The translations under genes and the position numbers were made by a program. Source: Wenyingzhuangia gilva (GTDB lineage Bacteria > Bacteroidota > Bacteroidia > Flavobacteriales > Flavobacteriaceae). From it: DNA of 64,000 nt. Below, piece after piece: positions 7,674-17,709 of this stretch (positions are counted from its first letter, which is position 1; each line of letters starts with the position of its first letter). The stretch lies in NCBI RefSeq assembly GCF_030519655.1, contig NZ_JAUMIT010000001.1, forward strand, positions 496,001-560,000, written 5' to 3'. The notes beneath the pieces were generated by a model, which did not search any database, was not told the DNA's origin, and saw only the letters and a list, made by a program, of their open reading frames with translations.

Positions 7674-9470
7674 ATGAAGAACATTAGAAATTTTTGCATT
7701 ATTGCACATATTGACCACGGTAAAAGCACCTTAGCAGATAGACTATTAGGTTTTACTGGTGCTGTTACCCAACGTGAAGAACAAGCACAATTGTTAGACA
7801 ATATGGATTTGGAAAGAGAGCGTGGTATTACCATTAAATCTCACGCCATTCAAATGAATTATCATTACGAAGGAGAAGATTACATTTTAAACTTAATTGA
7901 CACTCCTGGACACGTAGATTTTTCTTATGAAGTATCTAGATCTATTGCTGCATGTGAAGGAGCTTTGTTAATTGTTGATGCTGCACAAAGTATACAAGCA
8001 CAAACCATTTCTAACTTATATTTGGCTTTAGAAAATGATTTGGAGATTATTCCCGTGTTAAACAAGGTTGATTTACCAAGTGCTAATCCTGATGAAGTAA
8101 CTGATGATATTGTAGATCTTTTAGGATGTGAACCCGAAGACGTGATCCACGCAAGTGGAAAAACAGGTTTTGGTGTTGCAAATATATTAAAAGCCATTAT
8201 TGAAAGAGTTCCTGCTCCAACAGGGAATCCAGATGCTCCCTTAAAAGCTCTAATTTTTGACTCTGTATACAACTCATACAGAGGAATAGAAACTTACTTT
8301 AGAATTATTGATGGTTCTATTAAAAAAGGAGAAAAAATTAAATTTATGGCCACTGGAAAAGATTATTTTGCCGATGAAGTGGGAACCTTAAATTTACGTC
8401 AAAGTCCTAAAAAAGAAATCAAAACAGGAGATGTTGGATACTTAATTACAGGTATTAAAACTGCTTCTGAAGTAAAAGTTGGAGACACCATTACTAGCTT
8501 GGTAAATCCAACAGCTGAAAGAATTGATGGATTTGAAAATGTAAAACCAATGGTATATGCAGGTATTTATCCTGTAGACACCGAAGATTATGAGGAGCTA
8601 AGAGCTTCTATGGAAAAATTACAACTAAACGATGCTTCGTTAGTTTTCCAACCAGAAAGTTCAGCTGCTCTAGGGTTTGGTTTCCGTTGTGGATTCTTAG
8701 GAATGTTACACATGGAAATTATTCAGGAACGTTTAGAACGTGAGTTTGACATGACGGTGATTACTACAGTACCTAACGTATCTTACCATGCTTTTACAAA
8801 AAAACACCCAGACACTATTATTTTAGTCAACAACCCTACTGATTTACCCGACCCGTCTAGTATGGACAGAGTAGAGGAGCCATATATCAGAGCTTCTATC
8901 ATTACAAAGTCAGATTTTGTGGGACAAGTAATGAGTTTATGTATAGAAAAACGTGGAGAAATTGTGAACCAAACTTATTTAACTACTGAAAGAGTTGAAT
9001 TGAGTTTTGACATGCCTTTGGCTGAAATTGTTTTTGACTTTTACGACAGGTTAAAAACCGTATCAAAAGGATATGCTTCTTTTGATTATCATCCAACAGG
9101 AATGAGAGCCTCAAAACTAGTTAAGGTAGACATTTTATTAAACGGAAGTTCTGTAGATGCCCTATCGGCCTTAATTCACGCAGACAATGCTCATCAGATT
9201 GGTAAAAAAATGTGTGAAAAATTAAAAGAATTAATTCCACGTCAACAGTTTGACATTCCTATTCAGGCTGCTATTGGAGCAAAAATTATATCAAGAGAAA
9301 CCACCAAGGCATTAAGAAAAGATGTTACTGCTAAATGTTATGGAGGAGATATCTCAAGAAAACGTAAGCTTTTAGAAAAACAAAAGAAAGGTAAAAAGAG
9401 AATGAGACAAGTAGGAAATGTTGAAATTCCACAAGAAGCATTCATGGCCGTTTTAAAACTAAACGACTAA
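7674..9470 (+). CDS. lepA: Elongation factor 4 (ribosomal back-translocase)
   Basis: This 598-residue translational GTPase acts on stalled or mistranslocated ribosomes. The P-loop is AHIDHGKST (11-19), switch I follows [11 protein letters not shown], the G3 box is DTPGH and G4 is NKVD. The C-terminal domain typical of LepA is complete ([20 protein letters not shown], then a basic KKGKKRMRQ tail). Length and domain order equal those of the family. The start is preceded by a good -7 promoter element, and a strong terminator follows, so the gene is monocistronic. Confidence 0.98.
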   Translation: MKNIRNFCIIAHIDHGKSTLADRLLGFTGAVTQREEQAQLLDNMDLERERGITIKSHAIQMNYHYEGEDYILNLIDTPGHVDFSYEVSRSIAACEGALLIVDAAQSIQAQTISNLYLALENDLEIIPVLNKVDLPSANPDEVTDDIVDLLGCEPEDVIHASGKTGFGVANILKAIIERVPAPTGNPDAPLKALIFDSVYNSYRGIETYFRIIDGSIKKGEKIKFMATGKDYFADEVGTLNLRQSPKKEIKTGDVGYLITGIKTASEVKVGDTITSLVNPTAERIDGFENVKPMVYAGIYPVDTEDYEELRASMEKLQLNDASLVFQPESSAALGFGFRCGFLGMLHMEIIQERLEREFDMTVITTVPNVSYHAFTKKHPDTIILVNNPTDLPDPSSMDRVEEPYIRASIITKSDFVGQVMSLCIEKRGEIVNQTYLTTERVELSFDMPLAEIVFDFYDRLKTVSKGYASFDYHPTGMRASKLVKVDILLNGSSVDALSALIHADNAHQIGKKMCEKLKELIPRQQFDIPIQAAIGAKIISRETTKALRKDVTAKCYGGDISRKRKLLEKQKKGKKRMRQVGNVEIPQEAFMAVLKLND

Positions 9471-9475
9471 TTATC

Positions 9476-9504
9476 AAAGACCTTGCTTTGCAAGGTCTTT
9501 TTTT
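9476..9504 (+). terminator. lepA terminator
   Basis: An 11-bp perfect stem (AAAGACCTTGC / GCAAGGTCTTT) with a 3-base loop runs straight into a T-run. Confidence 0.92.
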
Positions 9505-9562
9505 ATACTTCATTTTTAAGCACTGTTTTATCCACTTCCTATGAAAACCCTATTAATTATTT

Positions 9563-9595
9563 ATTAATTTACTTAAGAATTAATATATGTTAACA
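9563..9595 (+). promoter_or_regulatory. Possible operator region of the glycogen operon
   Basis: A 7-bp inverted repeat (ATTAATT at 9563-9569, AATTAAT at 9578-9584) is followed by the palindromic octamer TGTTAACA (9588-9595), 43 bp before glgA. The same octamer followed by a T-run sits 47 bp before the GH31 gene (14497-14504). A shared regulator is an inference. Confidence 0.35.
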
Positions 9596-9638
9596 GATTT
9601 TTTTATTAAGTTTAGGATGTGAATTAAATGGATTTTTT

Positions 9639-11057
9639 ATGAAAGTTATACACGTTAGTGCAGAATGTTATCCTGCAGCTAAAGTTGGTGGTCTCGCAGA
9701 TGTAGTTGGAGCCCTGCCCAAATACCAAACCAATCTTGATTATGAGTCGGCAGTAATCATGCCGTACTACAACAACAAGTATGCCAAGAACTCAAAATAC
9801 ATTACAGATTTTAAATGTAATGTCGATTTGGCTGAGAATAGCTTTAAAGCCGTAGTTTACAAAGTTGAAAATAGTTTTGAAGATTTAGGCTTTCACTTGT
9901 ATCAAGTAAAAATAAAAGACCTTTTAGACAGAGAAAATGTTTATGGTTACCAAGATGATACTGAACGATTTATTGCTTTCCAAAAAGTAGTCTTAGATTG
10001 GATTTTACAGTTTATAAAAGCTCCAGAGGTTATTCATTGTCACGACCATCACACAGGATTGATTCCTTTTATGCTAACCCAATGCATTAAATATAAATCG
10101 ATGAGAGGTATTCCAACTGTGTTTACCATTCACAATGCAGAGTATCAAGGAGAATTTCCATTTGAAAAATTATCGTACCTTCCAGAATACGATTTAGAAT
10201 ATTCTGGACTTTTAGAGTGGGATTATGCTATCAATCCGATGGCAGCTGCTATTAAAGCCTGCTGGAGATATACCACGGTTTCTCCAAACTATATGAATGA
10301 ACTCCCATATGCTTCAACTGGATTAGATTGGTTATTTGACACTGAAAGAGAAAAATCTGTTGGAATTTTAAATGGAATTGATGCAGATGTTTGGAACTCT
10401 TCAACGGATCCTATGATAGCTAAGAACTATTCAGTTAATACTGTTGAAGCAGGAAAAAAAGCGAATAAATTGGCTCTTTGCGAAAAATTCGGATTGAATC
10501 CAGACAAACCTTTAGTTGCTTTTATCGGTCGATTGGTATATCAAAAAGGAGCAGATATTATGGCTGGAATTTTTGATAGGGCTTTAGATGCCAATGATAT
10601 TAATGGATTGGTACTTGGTTCAGGAGATCCTCATGCAGAATTTTTATTAAACGAATTGAAAGAAAAATACCCTGGTAGATATAATACTTTTATAGGTTAT
10701 GATGAAGAGTTATCTCATTTAATTTATGCTGGTGCAGACTTTTTAATCATGCCTTCACGTTTTGAACCTTGTGGTTTAAATCAATTATATGCATTACGTT
10801 ATGGAACCATTCCTGTGGTTAGAACTACTGGTGGTTTAAAAGATACTGTAAAAGATATTGGAGAAAAAGGTGGATTTGGAATTCGCCACGAACATGTAAC
10901 CGTTGATGATGTAGCTCTAGCAATCACCCGTGCTAACAAGCTGTATAATGACACTGATGAATTTAAAAGAATTCGAAAAGAAATTATGAAAATTGACAAC
11001 TCATGGGAGAATTCAGCAAAAGAATACATTGAATTATATAACCTAATAGCTAAATAA
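9639..11057 (+). CDS. glgA: Glycogen synthase (ADP-glucose type, GT5)
   Basis: This GT-B enzyme transfers glucose from ADP-glucose to the growing alpha-1,4-glucan. The N-terminal KVGGLADV signature lies at residues 15-22, and the C-terminal SRFEPCGLNQLYALRYGTIP and TTGGLKDTV motifs bind the nucleotide sugar. At 472 residues it is of normal bacterial length. It starts the cluster glgA-glgC (8 bp apart)-glgB, so precursor activation, elongation and branching are encoded together. The ATG is well placed after a possible promoter/operator region. Confidence 0.96.
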   Translation: MKVIHVSAECYPAAKVGGLADVVGALPKYQTNLDYESAVIMPYYNNKYAKNSKYITDFKCNVDLAENSFKAVVYKVENSFEDLGFHLYQVKIKDLLDRENVYGYQDDTERFIAFQKVVLDWILQFIKAPEVIHCHDHHTGLIPFMLTQCIKYKSMRGIPTVFTIHNAEYQGEFPFEKLSYLPEYDLEYSGLLEWDYAINPMAAAIKACWRYTTVSPNYMNELPYASTGLDWLFDTEREKSVGILNGIDADVWNSSTDPMIAKNYSVNTVEAGKKANKLALCEKFGLNPDKPLVAFIGRLVYQKGADIMAGIFDRALDANDINGLVLGSGDPHAEFLLNELKEKYPGRYNTFIGYDEELSHLIYAGADFLIMPSRFEPCGLNQLYALRYGTIPVVRTTGGLKDTVKDIGEKGGFGIRHEHVTVDDVALAITRANKLYNDTDEFKRIRKEIMKIDNSWENSAKEYIELYNLIAK

Positions 11058-11065
11058 AAAAGCAT

Positions 11066-12337
11066 ATGAAAAAAAAAGTCTTAGGAATTATTTTAGGAGG
11101 TGGACAAGGATCTAGATTAAAGCCCCTAACATCTACAAGATCCAAACCAGCTGTACCAATTGCTGGAAAATATAGATTGGTTGATATTCCTATTTCTAAC
11201 TGTTTACATTCTGATATTGATAGAATTTTTGTACTAACCCAATTCAACTCTGCATCTTTAAACAAACACATTAAAAACACCTATACATTTGGGAATTTTT
11301 CAGGGGCTTTTGTTGATATATTAGCAGCAGAACAAACTCCAGAAAACGATGGTTGGTTCCAAGGTACGGCAGATGCTGTTAGACAGTCTATGCAACATTT
11401 TGTGGCATACGACTGGGACTATGCTTTGATTCTCTCAGGAGATCAATTGTATCAAATGGATTTTAACAAAATGGTTAAAGCTCATGAAAAAAGCAAAGCA
11501 GATATATCTATAGCAACCTTACCTGTACACGCAAAAGATGCAACTGGTTTTGGAATCTTAAAAACCAACGAAGCAAATGAAATAACTTCTTTTATAGAAA
11601 AACCGTCTTCAGAACAATTGTGCGAGTGGACCTCTGAAGTAACTGATGAAATGAAATCACAAGGAAGAGAATACTTAGCTTCTATGGGAATTTACATTTT
11701 TAACCGAGAGTTACTTGTTGAGTTAATGAAGAATAAAGAAACGATGGACTTTGGAGGCGAAATTATTCCTCAAGCCATTAAAACCAATAAAGTATCTAGT
11801 TATCAATACGAAGGATATTGGACAGATATCGGAACCATTGGATCTTTCTTTGAAGCCAATTTAGGACTTACTGACGACATTCCTCAATTTGATTTGTTTG
11901 ACAACAACAATAATGTATTAACTCGTCCTCGTTTTTTACCCCCAACTAAAATCTCTGGAACCACCTTAGAAAAAACATTGATTGCAGAGGGAGGAATTAT
12001 TAACGCAAGTAGAATAGAAAGAACTATTATTGGTATTCGTGCAAGAATTGGTGTAGGAACAACTATATCTAACTGCTATGTAATGGGTAACGATAAATAT
12101 GAAAGCGCTGATGAAATCGCTCATAAACGATACAACAATATTCCTTTGCGAGGAATAGGTGAACGTTGTTACATTAACAATTGTATCATCGATAAAAACT
12201 CTTCTATAGGTAACGATGTAAAGATTAACGGTGGAGATCATCTACAAGACACTGAAACCGATTTATATACTGTGAGAAACGGTATTGTCGTAATTAAAAG
12301 TAGTGTCGTCGTGCCTAGTGGAACTGTAATTATATAA
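11066..12337 (+). CDS. glgC: Glucose-1-phosphate adenylyltransferase
   Basis: Makes ADP-glucose from glucose-1-phosphate and ATP, the committed step of glycogen synthesis. The nucleotidyltransferase signature GGGQGSRLKPLT (11-22), with SKPAVPIAGKYRLVDIPISN following, is complete. Further motifs are WFQGTADAVRQ and the sugar-phosphate-binding FIEKP region. The C-terminal third is the left-handed beta-helix domain (IIGIRARIGVGTTISNCYVMG). At 423 residues it is full length. It lies 8 bp after glgA and is presumably translated from the same message. A perfect hairpin separates it from glgB. Confidence 0.97.
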   Translation: MKKKVLGIILGGGQGSRLKPLTSTRSKPAVPIAGKYRLVDIPISNCLHSDIDRIFVLTQFNSASLNKHIKNTYTFGNFSGAFVDILAAEQTPENDGWFQGTADAVRQSMQHFVAYDWDYALILSGDQLYQMDFNKMVKAHEKSKADISIATLPVHAKDATGFGILKTNEANEITSFIEKPSSEQLCEWTSEVTDEMKSQGREYLASMGIYIFNRELLVELMKNKETMDFGGEIIPQAIKTNKVSSYQYEGYWTDIGTIGSFFEANLGLTDDIPQFDLFDNNNNVLTRPRFLPPTKISGTTLEKTLIAEGGIINASRIERTIIGIRARIGVGTTISNCYVMGNDKYESADEIAHKRYNNIPLRGIGERCYINNCIIDKNSSIGNDVKINGGDHLQDTETDLYTVRNGIVVIKSSVVVPSGTVII

Positions 12338-12360
12338 ATTACAAAATAACAAATCTACGC

Positions 12361-12392
12361 GACCAAGTAAATCTTACTTGGTCGTGTTATTT
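12361..12392 (+). terminator. Intercistronic hairpin between glgC and glgB
   Basis: A perfect 10-bp stem (GACCAAGTAA / TTACTTGGTC) with a 3-base loop is followed by a broken T-tract (GTGTTATTT). It may be a partial terminator or a processing/stabilising hairpin between glgAC and glgB. Confidence 0.55.
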
Positions 12393-12413
12393 AACAACAT
12401 AATCATTCAGCTT

Positions 12414-14324
12414 ATGAATCATGTACAAGTATTCAGTCTATTTACAGACTTTGATATATACCTTTTTAAATCTGGGAAACACTTTAGACTTTACGAAAAG
12501 TTTGGAGCGCATCCAGCTACTGTAGATGGCGTAAATGGAATGTATTTTTCTGTATGGGCACCAACAGCAAACAGAGTATCTGTGGTTGGAGACTTTAATT
12601 TTTGGAATGACAGTGAACATGTCTTAAATGTTAGATGGGATAGCTCTGGTATTTGGGAAGGATTTATTCCACATGTAAAAGTGGGAGAAGTTTACAAATA
12701 CAAAATACACTCTAATAACAATGGAATTGTTACTGAAAAATGTGATCCTTATGGATACCATACCGAACACCCTCCAAAAACCGCCTCAGTAACTTATGAC
12801 ATTGAAGGTTATGAATGGCAAGATAAAGATTGGATGACGTATCGTAAAGACAAAAATGATTTAGACAAACCCTACGCTGTTTATGAAGTACATTTTGAGT
12901 CTTGGATGAAAAATGTAGATGAAAACAGACCTTTAAGTTATTGGGAAGCATCCAAAAAATTGGTGCAATATGTAAAAGAAATGAATTTTACCCATGTAGA
13001 ATTTATGCCTATTATGGAATATCCTTTTGATCAGTCCTGGGGATATCAATTAACCGGATATTTTGCACCGAGTTGTCGATTTGGTCACCCCAAAGAATTC
13101 ATGAATTTGGTGGATGAATTCCATAAAAATGACATTGGTGTTATTTTAGACTGGGTGCCATCACACTTTCCTTCTGATGACCATGGTTTAGGATTCTTTG
13201 ACGGATCACATTTATATGAACATCCTGATAGAAGAAGAGGATATCACAAAGACTGGAAAAGTTTGATTTTTAACTATGGAAGAAATGAAGTTCGTTCATT
13301 CTTAATTTCAAATGCATGTTTTTGGTTAGATAAATATCATATTGATGGATTAAGAGTAGATGCAGTTGCTTCTATGCTTTACTTAGATTATTCTAGAGAA
13401 GAAGGAGAATGGGAACCTAACAAATTTGGCGGAAACGAAAACTTAGAAGCCATAGAATTCTTAAAAGATTTTAATACTGAAGTTTACAATAGCTTCCCAG
13501 GAGTGCAAACCATTGCCGAAGAATCAACCGCTTTTTCTGGCGTTACCAGAGATGTTGAGCACGGTGGTTTAGGATTTGGTATGAAGTGGATGATGGGTTG
13601 GATGCACGATACTTTAGGATACTTTAAAAAAGACCCTATCCATAGAAAATATCATCACAATGAAATTACTTTTAGCATGGCCTATGCTTTTACTGAAAGA
13701 TATATGCTTCCTCTATCTCACGATGAGGTAGTTTATGGAAAAGGATCTATCATCGGTAGAATGCCTGGTGATAAATGGCAAAAGTTAGCAAATTTACGTT
13801 TATTATTTGGATACATGTATTCTCACCCTGGAGGTAATTTATTATTTATGGGAGCTGAATTTGGACAAGAAAACGAATGGAGTTACGCTACTAGTTTAGA
13901 TTGGCATTTGTTAGAAAACCCAGAACACAAAGCCATTCAAACCTACATGAAAGATTTAAATCAGTTCTTAAAAGAGACCCCTGCTTTATATGAAAAGGGA
14001 TTCTCACAAGAAGGTTTTGAATGGATTAATCACGAGGATGGTGAAAAATCTGTTTTAAGTTATATTAGAAAAGGACACGAAGGAAAAAATGATATTATTG
14101 TGCTTTGTAATGCAACACCAACTGTTCAAGAAAACTACTTAATTGGTGTTCATAAAAAAGGTAAATTGAAGGAAATTTTCAACTCAGATTTGAAAAAATA
14201 TGGAGGTAGTGGTATCAAAAATAGCAAGCAAATTGAAGTTTCTGACAAACCTTGGAACTGGAAGGACTACTCTGCTGAAGTTACTATCCCTCCACTAGGA
14301 ATTGTCATCTTTCAAGTAAAATAA
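12414..14324 (+). CDS. glgB: 1,4-alpha-glucan branching enzyme (GH13)
   Basis: Cuts alpha-1,4 chains and re-attaches them as alpha-1,6 branches in glycogen. The N-terminal CBM48 domain has GMYFSVWAPTANRVSVVGDFNFW-type sequence. In the GH13 barrel the nucleophile is D316 in the GLRVDAVASM motif, the acid/base lies in the IAEEST motif and the third acidic residue in LSHDEVVYGKGS. An all-beta C-terminal domain ends the protein. I place the start at the ATG at 12414 (636 residues): the open frame extends further upstream, but only through a TTG inside the intercistronic hairpin. It is the third gene of the glycogen cluster. Confidence 0.96.
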   Translation: MNHVQVFSLFTDFDIYLFKSGKHFRLYEKFGAHPATVDGVNGMYFSVWAPTANRVSVVGDFNFWNDSEHVLNVRWDSSGIWEGFIPHVKVGEVYKYKIHSNNNGIVTEKCDPYGYHTEHPPKTASVTYDIEGYEWQDKDWMTYRKDKNDLDKPYAVYEVHFESWMKNVDENRPLSYWEASKKLVQYVKEMNFTHVEFMPIMEYPFDQSWGYQLTGYFAPSCRFGHPKEFMNLVDEFHKNDIGVILDWVPSHFPSDDHGLGFFDGSHLYEHPDRRRGYHKDWKSLIFNYGRNEVRSFLISNACFWLDKYHIDGLRVDAVASMLYLDYSREEGEWEPNKFGGNENLEAIEFLKDFNTEVYNSFPGVQTIAEESTAFSGVTRDVEHGGLGFGMKWMMGWMHDTLGYFKKDPIHRKYHHNEITFSMAYAFTERYMLPLSHDEVVYGKGSIIGRMPGDKWQKLANLRLLFGYMYSHPGGNLLFMGAEFGQENEWSYATSLDWHLLENPEHKAIQTYMKDLNQFLKETPALYEKGFSQEGFEWINHEDGEKSVLSYIRKGHEGKNDIIVLCNATPTVQENYLIGVHKKGKLKEIFNSDLKKYGGSGIKNSKQIEVSDKPWNWKDYSAEVTIPPLGIVIFQVK

Positions 14325-14351
14325 AATTATATTTTTAAAATAGATTCCTAA

Positions 14352-14388
14352 ACACTCTTTATTACACAAAATAAAGAGTGTTTTTTTA
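14352..14388 (+). terminator. glgB terminator
   Basis: The stem ACACTCTTTATT / AATAAAGAGTGT is followed by a T7 run. It ends the glycogen synthesis transcript before the GH31 gene. Confidence 0.9.
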
Positions 14389-14490
14389 TTAAAAACTCAA
14401 TTTAACAATGTTTCTTACTCATTACAAAAGCCCAGTATTTACAAGGGTTTGTTAAAGAAATGATACCTGATAAAAAACAGTTTATTAACG

Positions 14491-14504
14491 TATATTTGTT
14501 AACA
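14491..14504 (+). promoter_or_regulatory. GH31 gene promoter and TGTTAACA motif
   Basis: A perfect -7 element TATATTTG (14491-14498) overlaps the palindromic TGTTAACA (14497-14504). The octamer is shared with the region upstream of glgA. Binding there would occlude the -7 element. Confidence 0.4.
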
Positions 14505-14551
14505 TTTTTTACTAAATTGAAATACTTACAATCAATAAAGAACTGTATACT

Positions 14552-16948
14552 ATGATTTTAAACGAACGAATCGAACATAAAGGGAATGCTTTTCCTGCCA
14601 AAGTGATAGATTTCAAAAAAGACGTAGACACCCTTTACTTTCATTCTGAAAATGGCGTGATTCTACAAATGACTGTACTTAGAGATAGTATGTTACGTTT
14701 TAGATTTACAACTGATGCTAAATTTGAGCCTGATTTTTCATACGCTATTTCTAAAGAAGCGGTTAAGGGATATAACAAATTAGAGATTACTGAAGACATA
14801 GAAAAGTATATTGTAACTACTTCTAAGTTGGTGTGCTATATTTCTAAAGAAGATTTAAGAACTCGTATTTACGATGCTGTAGACGAAACTTTAATTTCTG
14901 AAGACGAACTAGGTTTTCACTGGGAAGAAAGTTATGAGCTTGGTGGTAACATCGTAAAAATGACTAAAAATTCTCCAACAGGAGAAAGTTTCTATGGATT
15001 AGGTGATAAACCCGAACATACCAACTTAAAAGGAAAACGTTTCCAAAATTGGGCAACAGACTCCTATGCATTTGGACGACATACAGACCCTATTTACAAA
15101 GCCATTCCTTTTTATACAGCTATTCAAAACAAAAAAGCCTATGGGGTTTTCTTTGATAACTCTTTTAGATCTCATTTTGATTTCTGTTCTGAGAGAAGAA
15201 ATGTAACCAGTTTTTGGGCTGAAGGAGGAGAAATGAACTACTATTTCATTTACGGACCTAACATGCAAGATGTTGTAGCATCTTATACCAACTTAACTGG
15301 TGCTCCTGAATTACCCCCTTTATGGGCTTTAGGATACCATCAATGTAAATGGAGTTATTATCCAGAATCAAACGTAAAAGAGGTTACTCAAAAGTTTAGA
15401 GATTTAAAAATTCCATGTGATGCTATTTATTTAGACATCGATTACATGGAAGGTTTCCGTTGTTTTACTTGGAGTAAAGATTATTTCCCAGACCCAAAAA
15501 GAATGGTAAAAGAATTGTCAGATGATGGATTCAAAACTGTTGTTATTATTGATCCGGGAATTAAAATTGACATGGAATATGATGTCTTCCGTGAAGGTTT
15601 AGAAAAAGATTATTTCTGTAGAAGGGCTGATGGACCTTATATGAAAGGAAAAGTTTGGCCAGGAGAATGTTATTTTCCTGACTTTACTAAAAAAGAAGTA
15701 CGCGATTGGTGGGCTGGATTATTCCAAGAACTAATTGAAGATATTGGCGTAAAAGGAGTTTGGAATGACATGAATGAACCTGCGGTTATGGACGTTCCTG
15801 GAAAATCTTTCCCAGATGATGTTCGTCATGACTATGATGGAAATCCATGTTCGCACCGTAAAGCACACAACATTTACGGAATGCAAATGGCCAAAGCAAC
15901 TTATAAAGGATTAAAGAAATACAACTATCCATTAAGACCTTTTGTAATTACTCGTTCTGCTTACTCAGGAACACAACGTTATACTTCTACCTGGTTAGGA
16001 GACAACGTAGCTTCTTGGGAACATTTGTGGATTGCCAACGTACAAGCACAAAGAATGGCCATGTCTGGATTCTCTTTTGTAGGATCTGATATTGGTGGAT
16101 TTGCACAACAACCTAACGGAGAATTATATGCAAGATGGATACAATTAGGTATTTTTCATCCTTTTTGTAGAACACACTCTTCAGGAGATCACGGAGATCA
16201 AGAACCTTGGACTTTTGGTCAAGAAATCACTGATGTGGTTCGTAAATTCATTGAAATTCGCTACCAATTATTACCTTACTTGTACACCACATTTTACAAG
16301 TACATTGAAGAAGGAATTCCAATGTTAAAATCTTTGGTATTGTTTGATCAAGAAGATTCTCAAACTCACCACAGAACAGATGAATTCTTAGCTGGAGAAC
16401 ATATTTTGGCTTGTCCTATTGGAGAACCAAATGCCAAAGGAAGAAGAATGTACATCCCTAGAGGAAACTGGTATAACTTCTGGAATCATGAAATGGTTGA
16501 AGGAGGAAAAGAAATGTGGGTAGATGCAGATATTGATAGCATGCCTATTTTTATAAAAGAAGGTGCTATCATTCCTAAATACCCTATACAACAATATGTT
16601 GGTGAAAAAAAGATTGACCAATTAACTCTTGATGTTTATTTTAAACATGGTAAAGAAGAGTCTAGTGTTTATGAAGATGCTAATGATGGTTATGATTATA
16701 CCAAAGGACGTTTTAGCTTAAGACAATTTACCACAACTGGTAAAAAAACTAGTTTAACCATTAAACAACATAAGACAGGAACATTCATTACTGAATATGA
16801 AACTTTTAAGATTCACTTGATAGGCCTACCTTTTGAGGTAAAGACTGTTAGAATTGATAATGAAGATATTAATTTAGAAGAAGTTACTATTGGTCATAGA
16901 GTTTTTGAAATTACTAAAAACTTCAGTCAGTTAGAAATTCTAGGATAA
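14552..16948 (+). CDS. Alpha-glucosidase, glycoside hydrolase family 31
   Basis: This 798-residue GH31 enzyme releases glucose from alpha-glucan or maltodextrin ends. The order is an N-terminal beta-sandwich (GESFYGLGDKPEHTNLKG), a catalytic barrel with the nucleophile D406 in GVWNDMNEPAV, GSDIGGF and RTHSSGDHGDQEPW, then C-terminal beta domains. No signal peptide is present, suggesting a cytoplasmic enzyme. It follows glgB but has its own promoter and terminator. In context it would degrade storage glucan or imported maltodextrin. Alternative GH31 specificities (alpha-xylosidase, transglucosylase) cannot be excluded, but the WNDMNEP form favours alpha-glucosidase. Confidence 0.93.
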   Translation: MILNERIEHKGNAFPAKVIDFKKDVDTLYFHSENGVILQMTVLRDSMLRFRFTTDAKFEPDFSYAISKEAVKGYNKLEITEDIEKYIVTTSKLVCYISKEDLRTRIYDAVDETLISEDELGFHWEESYELGGNIVKMTKNSPTGESFYGLGDKPEHTNLKGKRFQNWATDSYAFGRHTDPIYKAIPFYTAIQNKKAYGVFFDNSFRSHFDFCSERRNVTSFWAEGGEMNYYFIYGPNMQDVVASYTNLTGAPELPPLWALGYHQCKWSYYPESNVKEVTQKFRDLKIPCDAIYLDIDYMEGFRCFTWSKDYFPDPKRMVKELSDDGFKTVVIIDPGIKIDMEYDVFREGLEKDYFCRRADGPYMKGKVWPGECYFPDFTKKEVRDWWAGLFQELIEDIGVKGVWNDMNEPAVMDVPGKSFPDDVRHDYDGNPCSHRKAHNIYGMQMAKATYKGLKKYNYPLRPFVITRSAYSGTQRYTSTWLGDNVASWEHLWIANVQAQRMAMSGFSFVGSDIGGFAQQPNGELYARWIQLGIFHPFCRTHSSGDHGDQEPWTFGQEITDVVRKFIEIRYQLLPYLYTTFYKYIEEGIPMLKSLVLFDQEDSQTHHRTDEFLAGEHILACPIGEPNAKGRRMYIPRGNWYNFWNHEMVEGGKEMWVDADIDSMPIFIKEGAIIPKYPIQQYVGEKKIDQLTLDVYFKHGKEESSVYEDANDGYDYTKGRFSLRQFTTTGKKTSLTIKQHKTGTFITEYETFKIHLIGLPFEVKTVRIDNEDINLEEVTIGHRVFEITKNFSQLEILG

Positions 16949-16965
16949 CATTTATTTTACACTAT

Positions 16966-16999
16966 AAAAAAGCTCGCTAATTTCATAGCGAGCTTTTTG
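16966..16999 (+). terminator. GH31 gene terminator
   Basis: The stem AGCTCGCTA / TAGCGAGCT is flanked by an A-run and a T-run. Confidence 0.9.
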
Positions 17000-17010
17000 T
17001 TTTATAGATC

Positions 17011-17060
17011 CTTCTCGATACAAATTACTTCATTACATTATGTAATTCACTCGAAGTGAC
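17011..17060. repeat. REP-like palindromic intergenic element
   Basis: The segment starts CTTCTCGATAC, has an inner inverted repeat ATTACAT / ATGTAAT and ends CACTCGAAGTGAC. TTCTCGATAC and CTCGAAGTGAC are ends I associate with short intergenic palindromes scattered through flavobacterial genomes. It lies between two converging genes; only one copy is in the window. Confidence 0.45.
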
Positions 17061-17122
17061 ATCATAACAAGTAATCTAAATACTAAACGATAAATTCCTT
17101 CCAAAAAATTAAATGAAATACT

Positions 17123-17680
17123 CTATTTTTTCCACTTAATACCACAACCTACACTTGGTGTTCCCCTAAGCGTGTAACGTTTGTTATTTAACAAATCTTC
17201 AAAAGCCGTTTTGATATCCTCTCCTGAAGGCGGAATATTGTTTCCGGGTCTTGAACCATCTAATTGACCGTGATAATACAACTTTAAATTCGCATCAAAT
17301 AAATAAATATCTGGCGTACATGCAGCATTGTATTCTTTTGCTACTTCCTGAGTTTCATCATACAGATAAGGGAAAGGATACTTGTTCTCTATTGCATGTT
17401 TTTTCATCAATTCTGGACTGTCTTGAGGATAATTTTCTACATCATTACTGCTAATGGCAATAAAATTGATTCCCTGTGGCTGATATTGATTTGCCAACTT
17501 GACCAATAATTTATTGATGTGAATTACATACGGACAATGGTTACAAATAAACAAGACTAATGTTCCTATTTCTCCCTGAATGGCTTCCAAAGGAATTTGA
17601 ACTCCTGAAACGGTATCGGGCAACATAAAATCTGGAGCGAAAGTTCCAACTTTCATCATATTTGAAGGGGTCAATGCCAT
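17123..17680 (-). CDS. Thioredoxin-like AhpC/TSA family protein
   Basis: This 185-residue thioredoxin-fold protein is of the redoxin type. It has GTFAPDFMLPDT, then the active-site segment CNHCPYV (a CxxC), IAISSNDVENYPQDSPE, and a C-terminal GCGIKW. There is no signal peptide. The ATG at 17680 is preferred over the upstream in-frame TTG at 17698: homologues begin MALTPSNM, and the TTG is part of a perfect -7 promoter element (TATCTTTG). It follows the TonB receptor and lamin-tail lipoprotein genes with a short gap and may be partly co-transcribed. Its exact substrate is unknown. Confidence 0.88.
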   Translation of the reverse strand: MALTPSNMMKVGTFAPDFMLPDTVSGVQIPLEAIQGEIGTLVLFICNHCPYVIHINKLLVKLANQYQPQGINFIAISSNDVENYPQDSPELMKKHAIENKYPFPYLYDETQEVAKEYNAACTPDIYLFDANLKLYYHGQLDGSRPGNNIPPSGEDIKTAFEDLLNNKRYTLRGTPSVGCGIKWKK

Positions 17681-17695
17681 AATTTTTCTTTTTTT

Positions 17696-17703
17696 CAAAG
17701 ATA
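17696..17703 (-). promoter_or_regulatory. Internal -7 promoter element for the thioredoxin-like gene
   Basis: Minus-strand TATCTTTG matches TAnnTTTG exactly, 15 bp before the chosen ATG. Confidence 0.5.
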
Positions 17704-17709
17704 TAAAAC

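Noticed and set aside
12378-12413. Upstream TTG start for glgB
   Set aside because: It lies inside the intercistronic hairpin and adds non-conserved residues; the ATG at 12414 is better.
14352-14551. Small RNA gene in the glgB-GH31 gap
   Set aside because: Terminator plus promoter explain the gap; no independent promoter-hairpin pair is seen.
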